DNA of 64,000 nt from Eledone cirrhosa (GCA_964016885.1 OZ024743.1:179950474-180014473); one strand, 5' to 3'; positions 24,781 through 39,960 are shown, counted from the first letter of the stretch. Notes: a model not told the origin generated them from the sequence alone. Translations and numbers: made by a program.

Positions 24781-25037
24781 ATTTTATCTTCTAATTTTAA
24801 ATTTATACCTAATTGTGTATGGTTGACGATATATTTAATTGATTTCCACGTGCTATTGAAATGGTGGGTAAATATTCTATAGCTGTTGATCGCGAATAGA
24901 TGGCTGTCGTTTATTTATCTATTAATTCTTCATAGGTGCTTTTAATCTTATAGCCTGGTTTTTTGTGTGGTTGATTATTCTGATTGGGAGAGGAGATGGT
25001 GTATACATCTTATCAAATGATTCTATGGACATATTTT

Positions 25038-25084
<47 letters not shown>

Positions 25085-25542
25085 TTCAAGAGTAACCAAT
25101 CTTAAAGAGTGAGATGGAAAATTAGCACTTAACTATAAACTACCCACAATTTCTAATCTCTTGAGGAGTTACTTCCCCTGAAACCATCCTCTAATTAGTA
25201 AGGTAAATATGTCCTTTGGCGGCCATCTTGTTATCCATAGGCAAATCTCACACAATGCAGCCTCGACAGATGAACACTGCTTGATTATGGCTGACAACTG
25301 ATACAACCAGGACACCATAGTGAAACACCAATATATGGAACACTACATTATGTAACATTCTCTCCTTATTTTAATTTATATTCCTTTGAAGTTCCGATGA
25401 GCCGCTCTGTTTTTAAATATGTTAATTATTTTCAACTGAACCAGATCAATAATGATATATAGTCATCTGATCCAGAAATATTATATGGAGTAGCGAAACA
25501 ATTGTAAACGGACATTATTATTATTAATATTATATCAGGGCT
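24781..25542. other. Unassigned DNA with a (TA)n tract at 25044-25080
   Basis: No gene seen. If 24530-24780 is an exon, this would be intron. Confidence 0.4.
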
Positions 25543-25723
25543 GTGGATTGGCAGTATCGCTAGAGGGTCGGACGCCATGCTTTCCAGCATAGTTACGTCC
25601 CTTTACGATCTGAGTTCAAATCCAGTCGAGGTTGACTTTGCCTTTCATCGTTACGGGGTCGATAAAATAAAGTACCAGTAATACACTGGCTAATTGCTGG
25701 CCTGGTGCCTAAAGTAGAAACAA
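25543..25723 (+). mobile_element. tRNA-derived SINE, plus orientation
   Basis: Head GATTGGCAGTATCG, box-B-like GAGTTCAAATCC near 25611, and body GATAAAATAAAGTACCAGT. It is a good reference copy for the family. Confidence 0.85.
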
Positions 25724-25839
25724 TTATTATTAATTTATTATTATTATTCTCTACATTCCTTACATCAAACTAAAATATGTTGACAATCTTTTAATAATGT
25801 CTTCCTTTTTAAATTTGTGGCCTTGTTTTGCTTAACTAA

Positions 25840-26890
<1,051 letters not shown>

Positions 26891-27360
26891 TAATAAAATA
26901 TAAAAAAAATTCAGAGACAGAGGGAAGTATTGGAACTTACTGCAATCATGGATAATCTATTAACAAACAATTATTGTTATCAAAATTATTTATTTCGTAA
27001 CACCATCAAGACATTCTTATATTATGTGTATGTTGCTTTCAGTCGGTAGATATTATTGAAAATAATACGAAAGCTTTCAATTCTCCATCGTGTATGACCA
27101 GCTTTTGTATCTCTATTTAGCTTTCAATATGAAGAGTCACTTTGTCGAGGACTCTTAAAATGGCAATTATTAGGCAAATATGGTAGAAATAAGTCCGCCA
27201 CGGTAAACATTAAAACTCCATGCACGCTCAGCTTTTAGATTTAAGTAGGTATTATGCAGTAGTTATACTTTCTCCCTCATATATCTTTCTCCCACTAAAA
27301 TCCTTAGTGCTGTACAAGACATAAACAGGCACCGACGTTTACAAATGAATGTTTATACAG
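26891..27360. other. Unassigned AT-rich DNA
   Basis: Nothing supported. Confidence 0.4.
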
Positions 27361-27600
27361 AAACTTGCCCAGGATAGCAATTACAATTGCTCGGAGACGG
27401 TTACGATTTGCAGGACATTGTTGAAGACATAGGCAGGACGTTATAAACAAGCTACTATTGTGGGAACCAACTCACGAGAGATGGAAGAGAGGAAGACCTG
27501 CTCTAACCTTCATTTATCAACTCTCAGACGATACAAACCTCGTGAATTGTGGAGAATCTTTGTCTGGAATGTTCGACTGAGGTCATGATAATGATGATAT
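27361..27600 (+). pseudogene. LINE ORF2 C-terminal fragment
   Basis: Encodes ARRRLRFAGHC near 27388, then KRGRPALTFI and a decayed terminal segment. This is the style of the C-terminal tail of RTE-like LINE polyproteins. An in-frame TGA near 27422 and loss of the rest of the gene mark it as a relic. The tail TGATAATGATGAT suggests the element's 3' microsatellite. Confidence 0.6.
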
Positions 27601-28204
27601 ATGGTGGCTGCCAACTCGTTTTCGAGTACGGCCACTACTTTATATCCATGTAGGAGAACCCCTACCGATGCGCTGAACGAGTGTGACTTTTAAGTCCAGC
27701 CAGCGACTTGAAAACTCTGGTACAAACACTACACTTGTGACAATTATTGACACATAGTGCTAGGCCCATGGTACCATGTGACGACAAGTGCAGAGAGATC
27801 TCCAGATATAAAGCAATGCCTGTGCCGTGAAGCTTTTATAGTGAGCAAAGGCACTGCACAAAGCCAGTCCCACTCTCTTGACCAAGATGATATTTACCAA
27901 AAAGAAGAACGAGTCAACATCATTGGATACCATCAGGGCTGCAGGTGTTATATCAGAGTTTTCCTTCTCCTAGAATTCTGCCTTGACAAAGGCTAAGGGG
28001 TCATCTCTCCCGGTGATTTTGGATGGCCATAGACTCTTAAGAGCTCCTTTGCCCTTTGACAGGTTTTGTTATTAGTCCTGCAGGATGTCCAAAGTCACCC
28101 TCCTCACCAAGAAACCTTGGTGGGGTTGCCAGTTTAGTCGCCAACGACCCGACCATGAGACAGGTTGTACTGGGATACATGTTGCCAGTAGCACCAACTG
28201 ATGA
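27601..28204. other. Unassigned DNA, mixed composition
   Basis: An open frame at 27757-27996 contains SKGTAQSQSHSLDQDD but shows no recognisable domain. I treat it as repeat debris. Confidence 0.35.
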
Positions 28205-28365
<161 letters not shown>

Positions 28366-28436
28366 GAAGTAATTCCGTCGGAAAAGTCCAGGAAAAAAGA
28401 GTGCTCTATGTAGGTAACAGAGCTTAATAGTTATAT

Positions 28437-28588
28437 AATAAACAACATAAGGCAATTATTCCATTTACCAGTGGTTTCTTAAAAGCAAAAAATTTTGCTT
28501 TCAATCCTCAGAATGAATAAATCCTGGTCTGTTTATTGAATTTGGATTTTAAAAACAAAAAACACAATTGCCTTATGTTGTTTATTAC
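28437..28588. mobile_element. Short element with inverted ends
   Basis: AATAAACAACATAAGGCAAT (28438) is repeated inverted at about 28567-28587. The span is about 150 bp with no coding sequence. The adjoining GAGTGCTCTATGTAGGTA (28400) has an inverted relative near 39925. Confidence 0.6.
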
Positions 28589-28606
28589 ATAACTATATAT
28601 ATATAT

Positions 28607-29437
28607 GTAGGAGGTGAGTTTTATTGTAGCACAATAAAGCAATGCGACTATCGGATAAGTTTGTAGGACTGGAGTATAAATAATATAAGATCAACATATA
28701 TTTTTTGATGTTAGATATTTTCATCCTTAAACATTCTTTTCTTCTTGTTTAAATAAACTATTTACGTACACATATTACGTACACATATTACATTACATAA
28801 AAACAAACTTAAACCCTAACTAATTCCTCTAAATTCATTCTTCTCCTTCTTTTCACATTATATCCTTAATAACATTCATATTTTTATTTTAATAATACAT
28901 ATTAATAATTTCTTTTCCTCGCACATATTATTAAACGCTACAATATACAAACCTTAATTTAATATTATTCTTAATTCCTTTTTCTTCATGCATAAACCTC
29001 ATTAACTTTTAATTTCAAATTCATTTAAATTATCTATTATCTTCCAACGGCTTTTTAATTTCTCTCTGTGAGACAATATATATTTTTTTCTCAGTTGTAG
29101 AGGCTATCTCTCTCTCTCTATCCCCCATCTCTTCTCCTCTCTCATCATTCCTTCTTATACTCCTCCCCCACCATTCTTTACTCTCATCTCTTCTTCTTCC
29201 TTACCTTTTCCAACCCCCCACCCTCACTTTTTCCCAATCTCATACATCACTCTTAATTTATTTTTCATATGTTGATTTAAAATTTCACTATTCACAAGTG
29301 TTTTTTAAGCTTCATATCATGTATCCCTATTTTATCTGATGAGAACACAGATATCATCCCATGATGATATTTGTTTTTGAAATGCGCATAATAAATTACT
29401 CTTTTAACCATCTTTTGATCTTATATATATATATACA
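28607..29437. mobile_element. Longer relative of the 699-1120 element
   Basis: The left end (28607-28690, GTAGGAGGTGAGTTTTATTG) is the inverse of 1015-1120. The right end (29270-29430) matches one arm of the palindrome at 865-1030. Between them is about 580 bp of pyrimidine-rich, non-coding sequence. It looks like the parent form from which the palindrome arose by internal loss and inverted duplication. Confidence 0.6.
29329..29396 (+). ncRNA. Hammerhead ribozyme-like motif, second copy of the TGCGCA family
   Basis: CTGATGA at 29336-29342, GAAA at 29379-29382, TGCGCA at 29383-29388, TA at 29389-29390. Stem I pairs TTTAT with ATAAA. Stem II pairs ACAGATATCATC with GATGATATTTGT, 12 pairs with one G.U. 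Compared with the copy at 925-994 the stem II differences mostly keep pairing (A-U to G.U, U.G to C-G). Confidence 0.7.
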
Positions 29438-29457
29438 TGATCTTATATATATACATA

Positions 29458-29620
29458 CTGAGGAAGACCTGCTCGAACCTTCATCGATCAATACTCGGGC
29501 GATACAAACCTCATTAGGGAGCTGTTGCCACGAGGAATGAAAAATCGTGAATTGTGGAGAGGCTTCGTCAGGAATGTTCGACTGTGGACACAATGATGAT
29601 GGTGATGATATATAAACAAT
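29458..29620 (+). mobile_element. LINE 3' end
   Basis: Encodes ARTFIDQYSGDTNLI, then NRELWRGFVRNVRLW and a stop, followed by a GATGATGGTGATGAT tail. It is the same family as 27361 and 13505. Confidence 0.6.
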
Positions 29621-30329
29621 GGCTAAAATATTAATGATTATACTTTGTTTATTGTTTTAATCAATGATTAACACTTTTTGTACTCTTTATGTATAGATCT
29701 GTCTTGCAGACAGCTTTGATGTTTTAGGCTTATTTATGTAAAGGTGGTGTTTCAGGGTATTACGTTTCATGGATAATTCTATAGAATGTATTTCCATTCG
29801 ACAAAGACAGACGAGGGAAATTCAACATTCAACCTGGATATTGGAAACTTTCACCTTGGAACTTCACATGAAAGAAATAATTGAAGTAATAAATGATAAA
29901 GAATGTTTGATCAATCAATGACTATAAACATTAGGTAATCAATCATAAAAAAAAACCGAAGAAAAAAAGTTATGTTGAAACGATTTGTCAAATTGTAATT
30001 TTAAAAGACGCTCTGATATGAATTTACACTTTACTACTAAGGAGAACAATGTCAATATTATCATCGTTTAATTTTGACTAGAGTTTAAAGGTTAATATTT
30101 TTATGTACCACCGTCTATACTATTGCAATGATTAAACATATACGTAAAGGTATTCATATATATTCTTATAGAAGTTGTTAAAATACAAGTTGCTATAAAA
30201 GAAAACATTACACTATTGATATCAGTTTCAAAAGACTATTGTATTATAAAAACAGCAATTCAACACTTTTTCATTGAGTTTATCTCAAACTTTTTAATCG
30301 GCAAAATACGTGTTATTAATAATAATCAA
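29621..30329. other. AT-rich DNA with no gene seen
   Basis: No supported feature. Confidence 0.45.
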
Positions 30330-30735
30330 TATCTTCCCATTTGAAGGAGGTAGATCCCACATGTGACACATTCTCCATCTCAAACTTAGTCACTTCGATC
30401 ACAAACCCTGGTACTGCGGCCCACAATGCAGAGAAAAGGGCATGTCTGACCTCTTCGCACCGGTCGTCTTCGAGATCTTATGTGTGCTTGAAGTCTGTAC
30501 TGCCGAGCTCCTCCACAAGACCGGAACCTCGGCAGGCCGTCTTAGGAATGAGTACCTCCAGGTCGGGGTCGCTGTTGCAGTGGGTATCGTTGGCAATTGT
30601 CCGCGGAAATACCACTGCAGTCTTGCCCCAAAACCACCGCACCATAGGCCTGGAGCCCATCACCTCCCTCTCCTCTCTCCATTCTTCTGTGACTCTAGAA
30701 CCCTTGCCTTTGCCTTCATTCTCCGTTTTTAAATA
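30330..30735 (+). repeat. Copy B of the GC-rich dispersed repeat
   Basis: Matches 5415-5790 in opposite orientation at peptide level (CDTFSISNL here, CDTFSTANL there). The family is unknown to me. Confidence 0.5.
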
Positions 30736-31090
30736 TCTGTAGTGTTGTTGTTATTTGAAATAATTTTGTTTATGATTTTTTAAAATGTTTATTAATTAAA
30801 CATCATCTCAATTTAGAATAGAATATTTAGATTATTATATGTCACAAAAGAATAACGTTTACATACAATATTCTGTTTTTATAGTCACAGTAATTGTTAA
30901 CCACCAAAATGTCTCTCGTGTTTCATTTAAACACTTTTACTCAGTGTTCACAAATGAAATAGATTTTATTAGTGAAGCACTTCAGGTAGCTAGAGTTCGA
31001 ATGTTAATCGATCCACATATTATTCGATATGGTGATTAAGAATCATTGGATATTAAATCGTTATCGTTCAGTCATGTATCACTTTTAGAT
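30736..31090. other. AT-rich DNA
   Basis: No supported feature. Confidence 0.4.
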
Positions 31091-31270
31091 CGAAGTTATT
31101 GATTTTTGATTATTGAGGAAACTAATAAACATTAACATTGTTTCGATTATATTGGAACAACGGCACGATTGGGGGAGGGGGAGGGGCTTATGTGTATCGC
31201 AAGAGCAACAAGGAGAACTTATTTCCAAACGAGGATTTGGTCTGTGCGTGCTAGTTGGTCTGTGTGTGTG

Positions 31271-31368
<98 letters not shown>

Positions 31369-31580
31369 AATACATATATATATATTGTGTGTGTGTGTGT
31401 GTAGATTCACGCACATACACACCAACTCGTACACACAAACCAAATCCTGGTTTGGAAATAGGCTCTCCTTGTTGCTCTTGCGATACACATAAACCCCCAA
31501 AATCGTACCGTTGTGCCAATATAATCGAAACAATGTTAATGTTTATTAGTTTCCTCAATAAACAAAAATCAATAATTTCG
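31091..31580. mobile_element. Fold-back element with a (CA)n/(GT)n loop
   Basis: Left arm (31091-31270) and right arm (31419-31580) are inverted copies with scattered differences. The loop holds about 95 bp of (CA)n and a short (GT)n, which can themselves pair. Confidence 0.8.
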
Positions 31581-31739
31581 GTATATATATATATATATAT
31601 ATATATGCAGAGGTTATATTTAATTTGTTGGGATTCAACAAGCTTAAAAATTGTATAACTGATATACAGCACTCAACAATGCAGTGAAGTAAATATTCAA
31701 TATATTAATAAATGGAAACTATATTTATAGAACCATAAT

Positions 31740-31805
31740 TATTTTATTATATATATTTCAGGGGCAACCAAGGCAAATTATGGTGCGATTTCATCAGATA
31801 AAATA
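31740..31805 (-). ncRNA. Hammerhead-like motif (mirror copy)
   Basis: Inverse of 31946-32011; CTGATGA reads on the minus strand from 31797 to 31791. A few bases differ from the plus copy inside stem II. Confidence 0.5.
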
Positions 31806-31945
31806 CAGATTTGTTTTATAAATAAATATTGACATACCCGGAAAAAAGACAACCTTAACGGTTGAAGTTCGCTGGAGAGTGAACTTCAACCGTTAAGGTT
31901 GTTTTTTTTCCGGATATGTCAATATTTATTTATAAAACTAATCTG

Positions 31946-32011
31946 TATTTTATCTGATGAAAGCGCACCATAATTTGCCTTGGTTGCCCTTGAAATATAT
32001 ATAATAAAATA
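31946..32011 (+). ncRNA. Hammerhead ribozyme-like motif, TATATA family
   Basis: CTGATGA (31954-31960) and GAAA (31992-31995). Stem I pairs TATTTTAT (31946-31953) with ATAAAATA (32004-32011), eight pairs. Stem II pairs AAG with CTT, GC with GC and ACCA with TGGT, with one mismatch and one bulge. Stem III is TATATA (31996-32001), then TA. Stem I is nearly the same as in the TGCGCA family although the rest differs. Confidence 0.6.
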
Positions 32012-32049
32012 ATTATGGTTTTATAAATATAGCTTCCATTTATTAATAT

Positions 32050-32052
<3 letters not shown>

Positions 32053-32124
<72 letters not shown>
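32053..32124. repeat. (TA)n tract
   Basis: Pure TA between two repeat elements. Confidence 0.95.
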
Positions 32125-32126
<2 letters not shown>

Positions 32127-32129
<3 letters not shown>

Positions 32130-32640
32130 TTGGAGCTCTGAAATAGCAATATATATATGGATGTATATATAATGTATTTTGCAATACACTTTATGCTTAA
32201 TTAAAAGCATTTTGAAGACCGTAAGCTATTGTTTTAAAGTAGTGACAAATTCACTCACTTTAATCTCAGCAAACAGGGGAGATAAGCCGACAAAACTTGT
32301 TTCGCTTTGGTTGAAGCTTATGAAGGCCAACTACCCCACCTGTTTACTGAGATCATTGATGTTATATTCTTATAGAAATCTAGTAAATAATCAGGAGCTG
32401 ATTATGCAAAGCGGTTGTTGGTCAGGCAGAAATTAAAAATTAGAATTGGAGCTCTGAAATAGAAATATATATATGGATGTATATATAATGTATTTTGCAA
32501 TACACTTTATGCTTAATTAAAAGCATTTTGAAGACCGTAAGCTATTGTTATAAAGTAGTGACAAATTCACTCACTTTGATCTCAGCAAACAGGGGAGATA
32601 AGCCGACAAGACTTGTTTCGCTTTGGTTGAAGCTTATATA
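32127..32640. mobile_element. Two tandem copies of the single-arm form of the 75-632 element
   Basis: ATTAGAATTGGAGCTCTGAA begins at 32125 and again at 32440. The first copy is about 315 bp; the second stops after about 200 bp at a TA tract. Each matches one arm of the palindrome at 75-632. Confidence 0.85.
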
Positions 32641-34420
<1,780 letters not shown>

Positions 34421-34464
34421 AAGGATATGTGTGAGTATGGGTGTTTATAGATGTATGTATATGT

Positions 34465-34850
<386 letters not shown>

Positions 34851-35014
34851 GGGGGTTATGTACTGTGTATCCCGCAAAAATGTATACACACTGTTCAGTA
34901 TTCTCATAAATAATGCCTGTCCACGAAATCAAAGTGTGTATAGATTTTGGGGGGACACCCCGTATATACATGTACATATAATACATTTATACACACACAC
35001 ATATATATATATAT

Positions 35015-35995
35015 ACATATGAAATATAAGAATCAAAGAACTGTTCAAAACATTATTGTGCTTACAGCTGTTTCCTCCAAACCTTCAGCATAACTTAATT
35101 AAACTACTCTATAGTTAATACACTTTATGCTTTAAAAATTTTCTTGGAGGATGCGCATCACCATAGAAATTAGGGTCTATATTGTGACACATTTTAATAG
35201 CTAGGTATAGAAACCCAAGAGTTACCTCCCCGCATGCATTAACTCCCCTTAGCCACACGCACACTTCCGGGTGGTATTCAATGGCGTTTATCGAAACGTA
35301 ACAGCCTCCTGTATTGAACTAAAGAACACCAGACTACGATCTCTAACTGGATTGTCAAACGCTCAATATCGGATTGTCGTGGATTATGTGAGGGGCATAT
35401 AATCGAAAAATACACTCCCCTGACCATGAAAATGCCGAAGTACATGAAATACTTGACATCCCTTCGCTGTGCATCTCCAATACTTTTAACACTTTTAATG
35501 CTTACACTATTTTTTAATGCTTATAACATTTCTCCACACACAGACTATATCAATCATATAAAGAATTTGCCACCAGATCTACCAACCTAACACTCTTGTT
35601 TACCTACCTAAGTGCCTCTACCACACATATCTCTCTGCCACACTATATAAACAAGACGCACATGCGTGCCACACATATAACATTTGCACTATATAACCGC
35701 TTATCTTCATGTTGTATTTTAACCTGTATTTTTGATTTTTTATTGTACCTCTTAATATAAATGTAACCTCGAAGTGTGTACTGCCACTCTAAATTCTGTA
35801 ATGAATGTTGACCCACAATGTATGAATATGTATCAATGTTTGAATATGTATCGGTATGTCTCTCGGCTGAAAAGGAGGTCATATAACTGTCCATGCATTA
35901 ATAAATTGCTCCGAAGAATCCAAACCTCGGTTTGGAGGAAACAGCTGTAAGCACAATAATGTTTTGAACAGTTCTTTGATTCTTATATTTCATAT
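35015..35995. mobile_element. Element of about 980 bp with inverted terminal repeats near 67 bp
   Basis: The left end (35015-35083) and right end (35929-35995) are inverse copies containing GCTTACAGCTGTTTCCTCC. The interior has no clear reading frame. The right end carries a hammerhead-like motif; the left end has a shortened version on the other strand. Confidence 0.7.
35907..35953 (+). ncRNA. Hammerhead-like motif, CAGCTG family
   Basis: Stem I TGCT (35907-35910) with AGCA (35950-35953). 5' core CCGAAGA (35911-35917), one change from CTGANGA. Stem II TCCAAACC with GGTTTGGA, eight pairs. GAAA at 35938-35941, palindrome CAGCTG, TA. The core substitution and an A.G pair at the base of stem II make activity doubtful. 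Confidence 0.4.
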
Positions 35996-36179
35996 AACTG
36001 CTCTGTAAATCATCTGATGTTTTTACATTGAGCTACTTAACTTACTGGTAATAAGGTAGTAATACATTACTGCCTACCACTATTTAGGGTGTGTGTAAAA
36101 TACTTATAACTGCATAAGGTTTTGTATTTACATAACAATAAATAGTATAACTAATACTATATATACATATATATATAAC

Positions 36180-36263
36180 GAAGGAAGTGTGGTAAAGAAC
36201 CAGGTGGACCATAACGTACCAGAGTACTTAGTACTCAATGCGTTATGGTCCACCTGGCTCCCT
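36180..36263. repeat. Short palindrome upstream of the second PLE
   Basis: ACCAGGTGGACCATAACG (36199) and its inverse (about 36240-36257) flank a 24-base loop. Confidence 0.8.
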
Positions 36264-36340
36264 ATACATATATATATACAGTCCAGAAATAGCCGTCGGA
36301 ACGGCTTGAGCTCTGCCGTCGGGGGTCTTGAAGATTTTCC

Positions 36341-36371
<31 letters not shown>

Positions 36372-36419
36372 TCCAGCCCTTTTACAGTCGAGCACTCTTC
36401 AGTCAATAGGATTTTAAAC

Positions 36420-38464
36420 CAATACTGAACATGGATAAATATCCTTTGGATTACTCTATCAAGAATATCCCAACACCTTCTAACACTTCCTACACGAAAA
36501 TGCTGATAGACAAAGTAGAGAATGTTGTTAAAAGAATGAGATGGAAAGCTTTGATTCTCGATGGACTCTTTAACACGGACTCTACGGAACATTTTGATAT
36601 CAAAACTCATAAATACCCGCAAAGAGTAAAAGATATGACCGCTTTTGAACTAGACTTAGTAAATCTAATCAGCAATATCAATTTTCGGAAGTACTCTAAC
36701 CCTTTTCAATCTAAACTATCTAATGATATTTCAATATTCAAATCTTCTAAAAATAAGTTCATTTTCTCCGACAAAACTAAAAACTTATACGAAGCTAATA
36801 ATAATTTACACGACCAACTCTTAATAGATAACGTCACCTCTAAATACCAAATAGCTAATATAAACACGTATAATAATATAAATAAGGAAGCTAAAGAATT
36901 AGCTAGTTCTTTAAAAATAGATAATAGGACAGAAAAACTTCTAAACGTAATGCATATATCACCCTTAAAGATCACAAACCTGACTTTATTAATCGTCCTA
37001 GTTGTAGATTAATCAACCCTGCTAAGACTGATATCGGCCTTGCCAGCAAAAACATTTAAAATAATATAAACACACAGATTAGAAGTAAGTCTGAATTAAT
37101 CCAATGGATAAATAGCTCTTCCGCAGTACATTGGTTTAATAATATTAAATATAAAAATAGTTCTAGATTCACCCAATTTGACATTGTAGATTTCTACCCG
37201 TCTATCAATCTGACTCTTTTAGCGAAAGCCTTATATTTCGCTAGAAAGTTTACCAATATCTCTGATATTGAAGAGAATGTCATCTTGCATGCTAGAAACA
37301 CTCTACTCTTTACTGATAATGACACTTGGGTAAACATATCTAACCCAGAGAACCCATTCGATGTCTCAATGGGCTCTTTTGAAAGTGCTGATGTTTGTGA
37401 TTTAGTCGGCCTATTCCTCCTACACACACTTAAAGAAAAATTCCCTAACCATATTTTTGGGCTTTATCACGACGATGGTCTAATACTTTCCCATACCACC
37501 ATAGGCCATAACTTAGATAGATTAAGGAAAGACTTAATAAAAACCTTCGCTAGTTTTAATCTTAAAATTACTATTGACACTAACCTTTCCAATGTCAATT
37601 TTCTAGATATACACCTAGATTTGCCTACTGCTTCTTATAAACCATACCATAAACCTAATGAAAATTTAAAATATATAAATAAAGGCTCTTGCCATCCTCC
37701 TATAGTTTTAAAAAAACCTTATCCCTAATATTAGTCGTAGGATCTCCACCCTCTCTTCCTCAGAAGCTATTTTCAATAAGGCATCCCCCTACTATAATAA
37801 AGCCCTTCAAAATAGCGGATTTAGTGAACCGATTAAGTACATACCCAACAATACTAACTCTTTTAAACATAATAATAGGAAAAGAAAAATAATCTGGTTT
37901 ACCCCCCCTCCCTACTCTCTAGCAGTTAAAACTAATGTTAGCAAAAAATTCCTAGATTTCTTAGATAAACATTTCCCTAGAACACATAGATACTATAAGA
38001 TCTTCAATAGAAACTGTGTCAAAATTAGCTACTCCTTCGGTGCCCCTATCAAATCTTATATCATCAATAAGAAATCACCCAGAGAACATCAAAATTGCTC
38101 CTGTAGAGTCAAAAGTGAATGCCCATTACAAGGTAAATGCAACACCAAAGCTATTGTATATGCGGCTAAAGTGACAACCATCAGCAACAACCAACCAGCC
38201 ACCAGCAAACGATATGTGGATATCACACATGACAAATTCAAAACGCGTTATTACTCACATGTCGCATCTTTCCGACATCAAGAAAAAAGATTCACAACAG
38301 CTTTGGCTAGCAGAATATGGGATTTGATAGACCAAGGTATCCAATATTGGTCAATTTTGAATCAATCTAAAGAATATGCAAGAGGAACAAGAAGATGCAC
38401 ACTCTGCATAAGCGAAAAATATTGGATTTTACAAAACCATCAAATCACCAAAAAACCTGCCTAA
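36420..38464 (+). pseudogene. Second Penelope-like lineage, nearly complete, three lesions
   Basis: Begins MDKYPLDYSIKN at 36431. The RT shows LKDHKPDF, then FDIVDFYPSI (motif A) and LYHDDGLILS (YHDD at 37465-37476) followed by VNFLDIHLDL. A later part has IIWFTPPPYSLAVKTN and a cysteine cluster (NCSC...CPLQGKC). The C-terminus (KRYVDITHDKFKTRYYSH) is GIY-YIG-like with YVD in place of YVG. Lesions: frame shift near 36950, TAA at 37057-37059, and one extra A in the A7 run at 37710-37716. Otherwise open to the stop at 38462. It differs from the cluster at 16-23 kb at almost every residue. Length (about 670 codons) fits a full PLE protein. Confidence 0.82.
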
Positions 38465-39960
38465 ATACAAAAACAGAAATTTTCACCAGTTGCCCACACA
38501 TGAAATCACACTTGCTTTCCAGCTCATATAAACTTAACTCACTTTCAGATACTTATCCTCCATAAACTCTTATTCTTCACTTTCCTAAAAGTATTCTCTT
38601 TACAGACTTCTCTTTCTGATTTACATTTAACTTTATTTTTAATTTTATTTTTATTTTTACTTCACATCCACCAGTAACCCAACACCCTACTTTTCGATTC
38701 ACTTACCTAATACCTTCACATTCAATATTTTACTTCTTTCACTACCTGATTTCAAATGTCACTTGCGTTTTCCACGCCAGATATATTCTGTTGTTTCGCA
38801 GCCGATTTTATATTTGTACTCATTTATTCATATGGCTGATTTATAATCTGTATCTATGTGTCTGAGTGTGCTTATGTGTGTATACGTTCTGTATATGTAT
38901 ACGAACGCCTCCGTATGTATGCGTGCGTACGTATATATATGTGTGTGTATGTGTGTTTTTATATCTATGTTTTTTATATCTATGTTTTTTACATTCTTAT
39001 TTTTACGTGTGTGTGTATGCGGGTGAATGTATGTGAATGTGTATGTATATGTGTATATATGTATATGTATGTATGGGTGTGTATGTGTATGTGTATATAT
39101 ATATATAGTCGCGTACGTACGTGTGATTAGATATACATGGGGCGATATATATATATATACGTGCCTCGTGTGTATGTATGTACGCATGCACGCGCTTTTC
39201 TCTGTACGTATTTGTGTGTATAAATATTTTTTTATGGATATATGTGTATGTACTTGCGTACCTATGTTTGTTTTCTCTAGTGTTAATTGATTACTTTCTC
39301 TTTGATTTAAAAAATGTTTTTGATTCTCATATATTGTTTCATTTTTATACATATATCGAGAATGACACTTCTTTTTACTATTACACTTCCTTCCCTCTTT
39401 ATCTTCCGCATATAAGTGACCGTACGTGTGTGTGTGTTTAAACGCGTGCTTTCATACTCGTATGTGTATTTAATACCTGTATCTGGATGCGTGTCAACTA
39501 TATTATCATTTTCAATTTCAACTCATATTATATACGTATTTGTGGTCACATATACACAAATATACTTGCCCTCATATATGTACTTACGCACACATTTTCA
39601 CCATACACATGCATTTGTACATACACACATATGTACATTTTTTAGTGTATATACATACATATACACATACCCTAACTATATTTCCTTATATTTTTTAATA
39701 TATTTTTTATATATTCTTTTATATATTTTTTAAATATCTCTTGCATTACTTTTATTTATATATTTTTCGCATTTCTTGAGGAGACTTTCTAAATATTTCA
39801 CTATGTTTTAAATTGCCTTGTCCGACGAACGAATGAGGACGTTTTTCGTATTCGTCTTATTCTGGAAACCTCTGGTAATGAGGTAATTATAATGTATTGT
39901 TTATTATACATAAAATTTTGCTCTGGTACTTACATAGAGCACTCTTCACTCCTATGACTT
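38465..39960. other. AT-rich DNA with GT-rich low-complexity segments
   Basis: 38860-39200 and 39420-39660 are irregular TG/TA repeats. Probably PLE 3' UTR followed by unassigned DNA. Confidence 0.4.

Larger units (their letters stand above)
31699..32052. mobile_element. Fold-back element with hammerhead-like motifs in both arms
   Basis: Arms 31699-31870 and 31881-32052 are nearly perfect inverses around a 10-base loop (GCTGGAGAGT). The right end runs into (TA)n. Each arm holds a CTGATGA...GAAA motif. Confidence 0.85.

Noticed and set aside
25543..25723. tRNA gene
   Set aside because: Only a box-B-like word and a diverged head are present, in a multi-copy family; it is a SINE.
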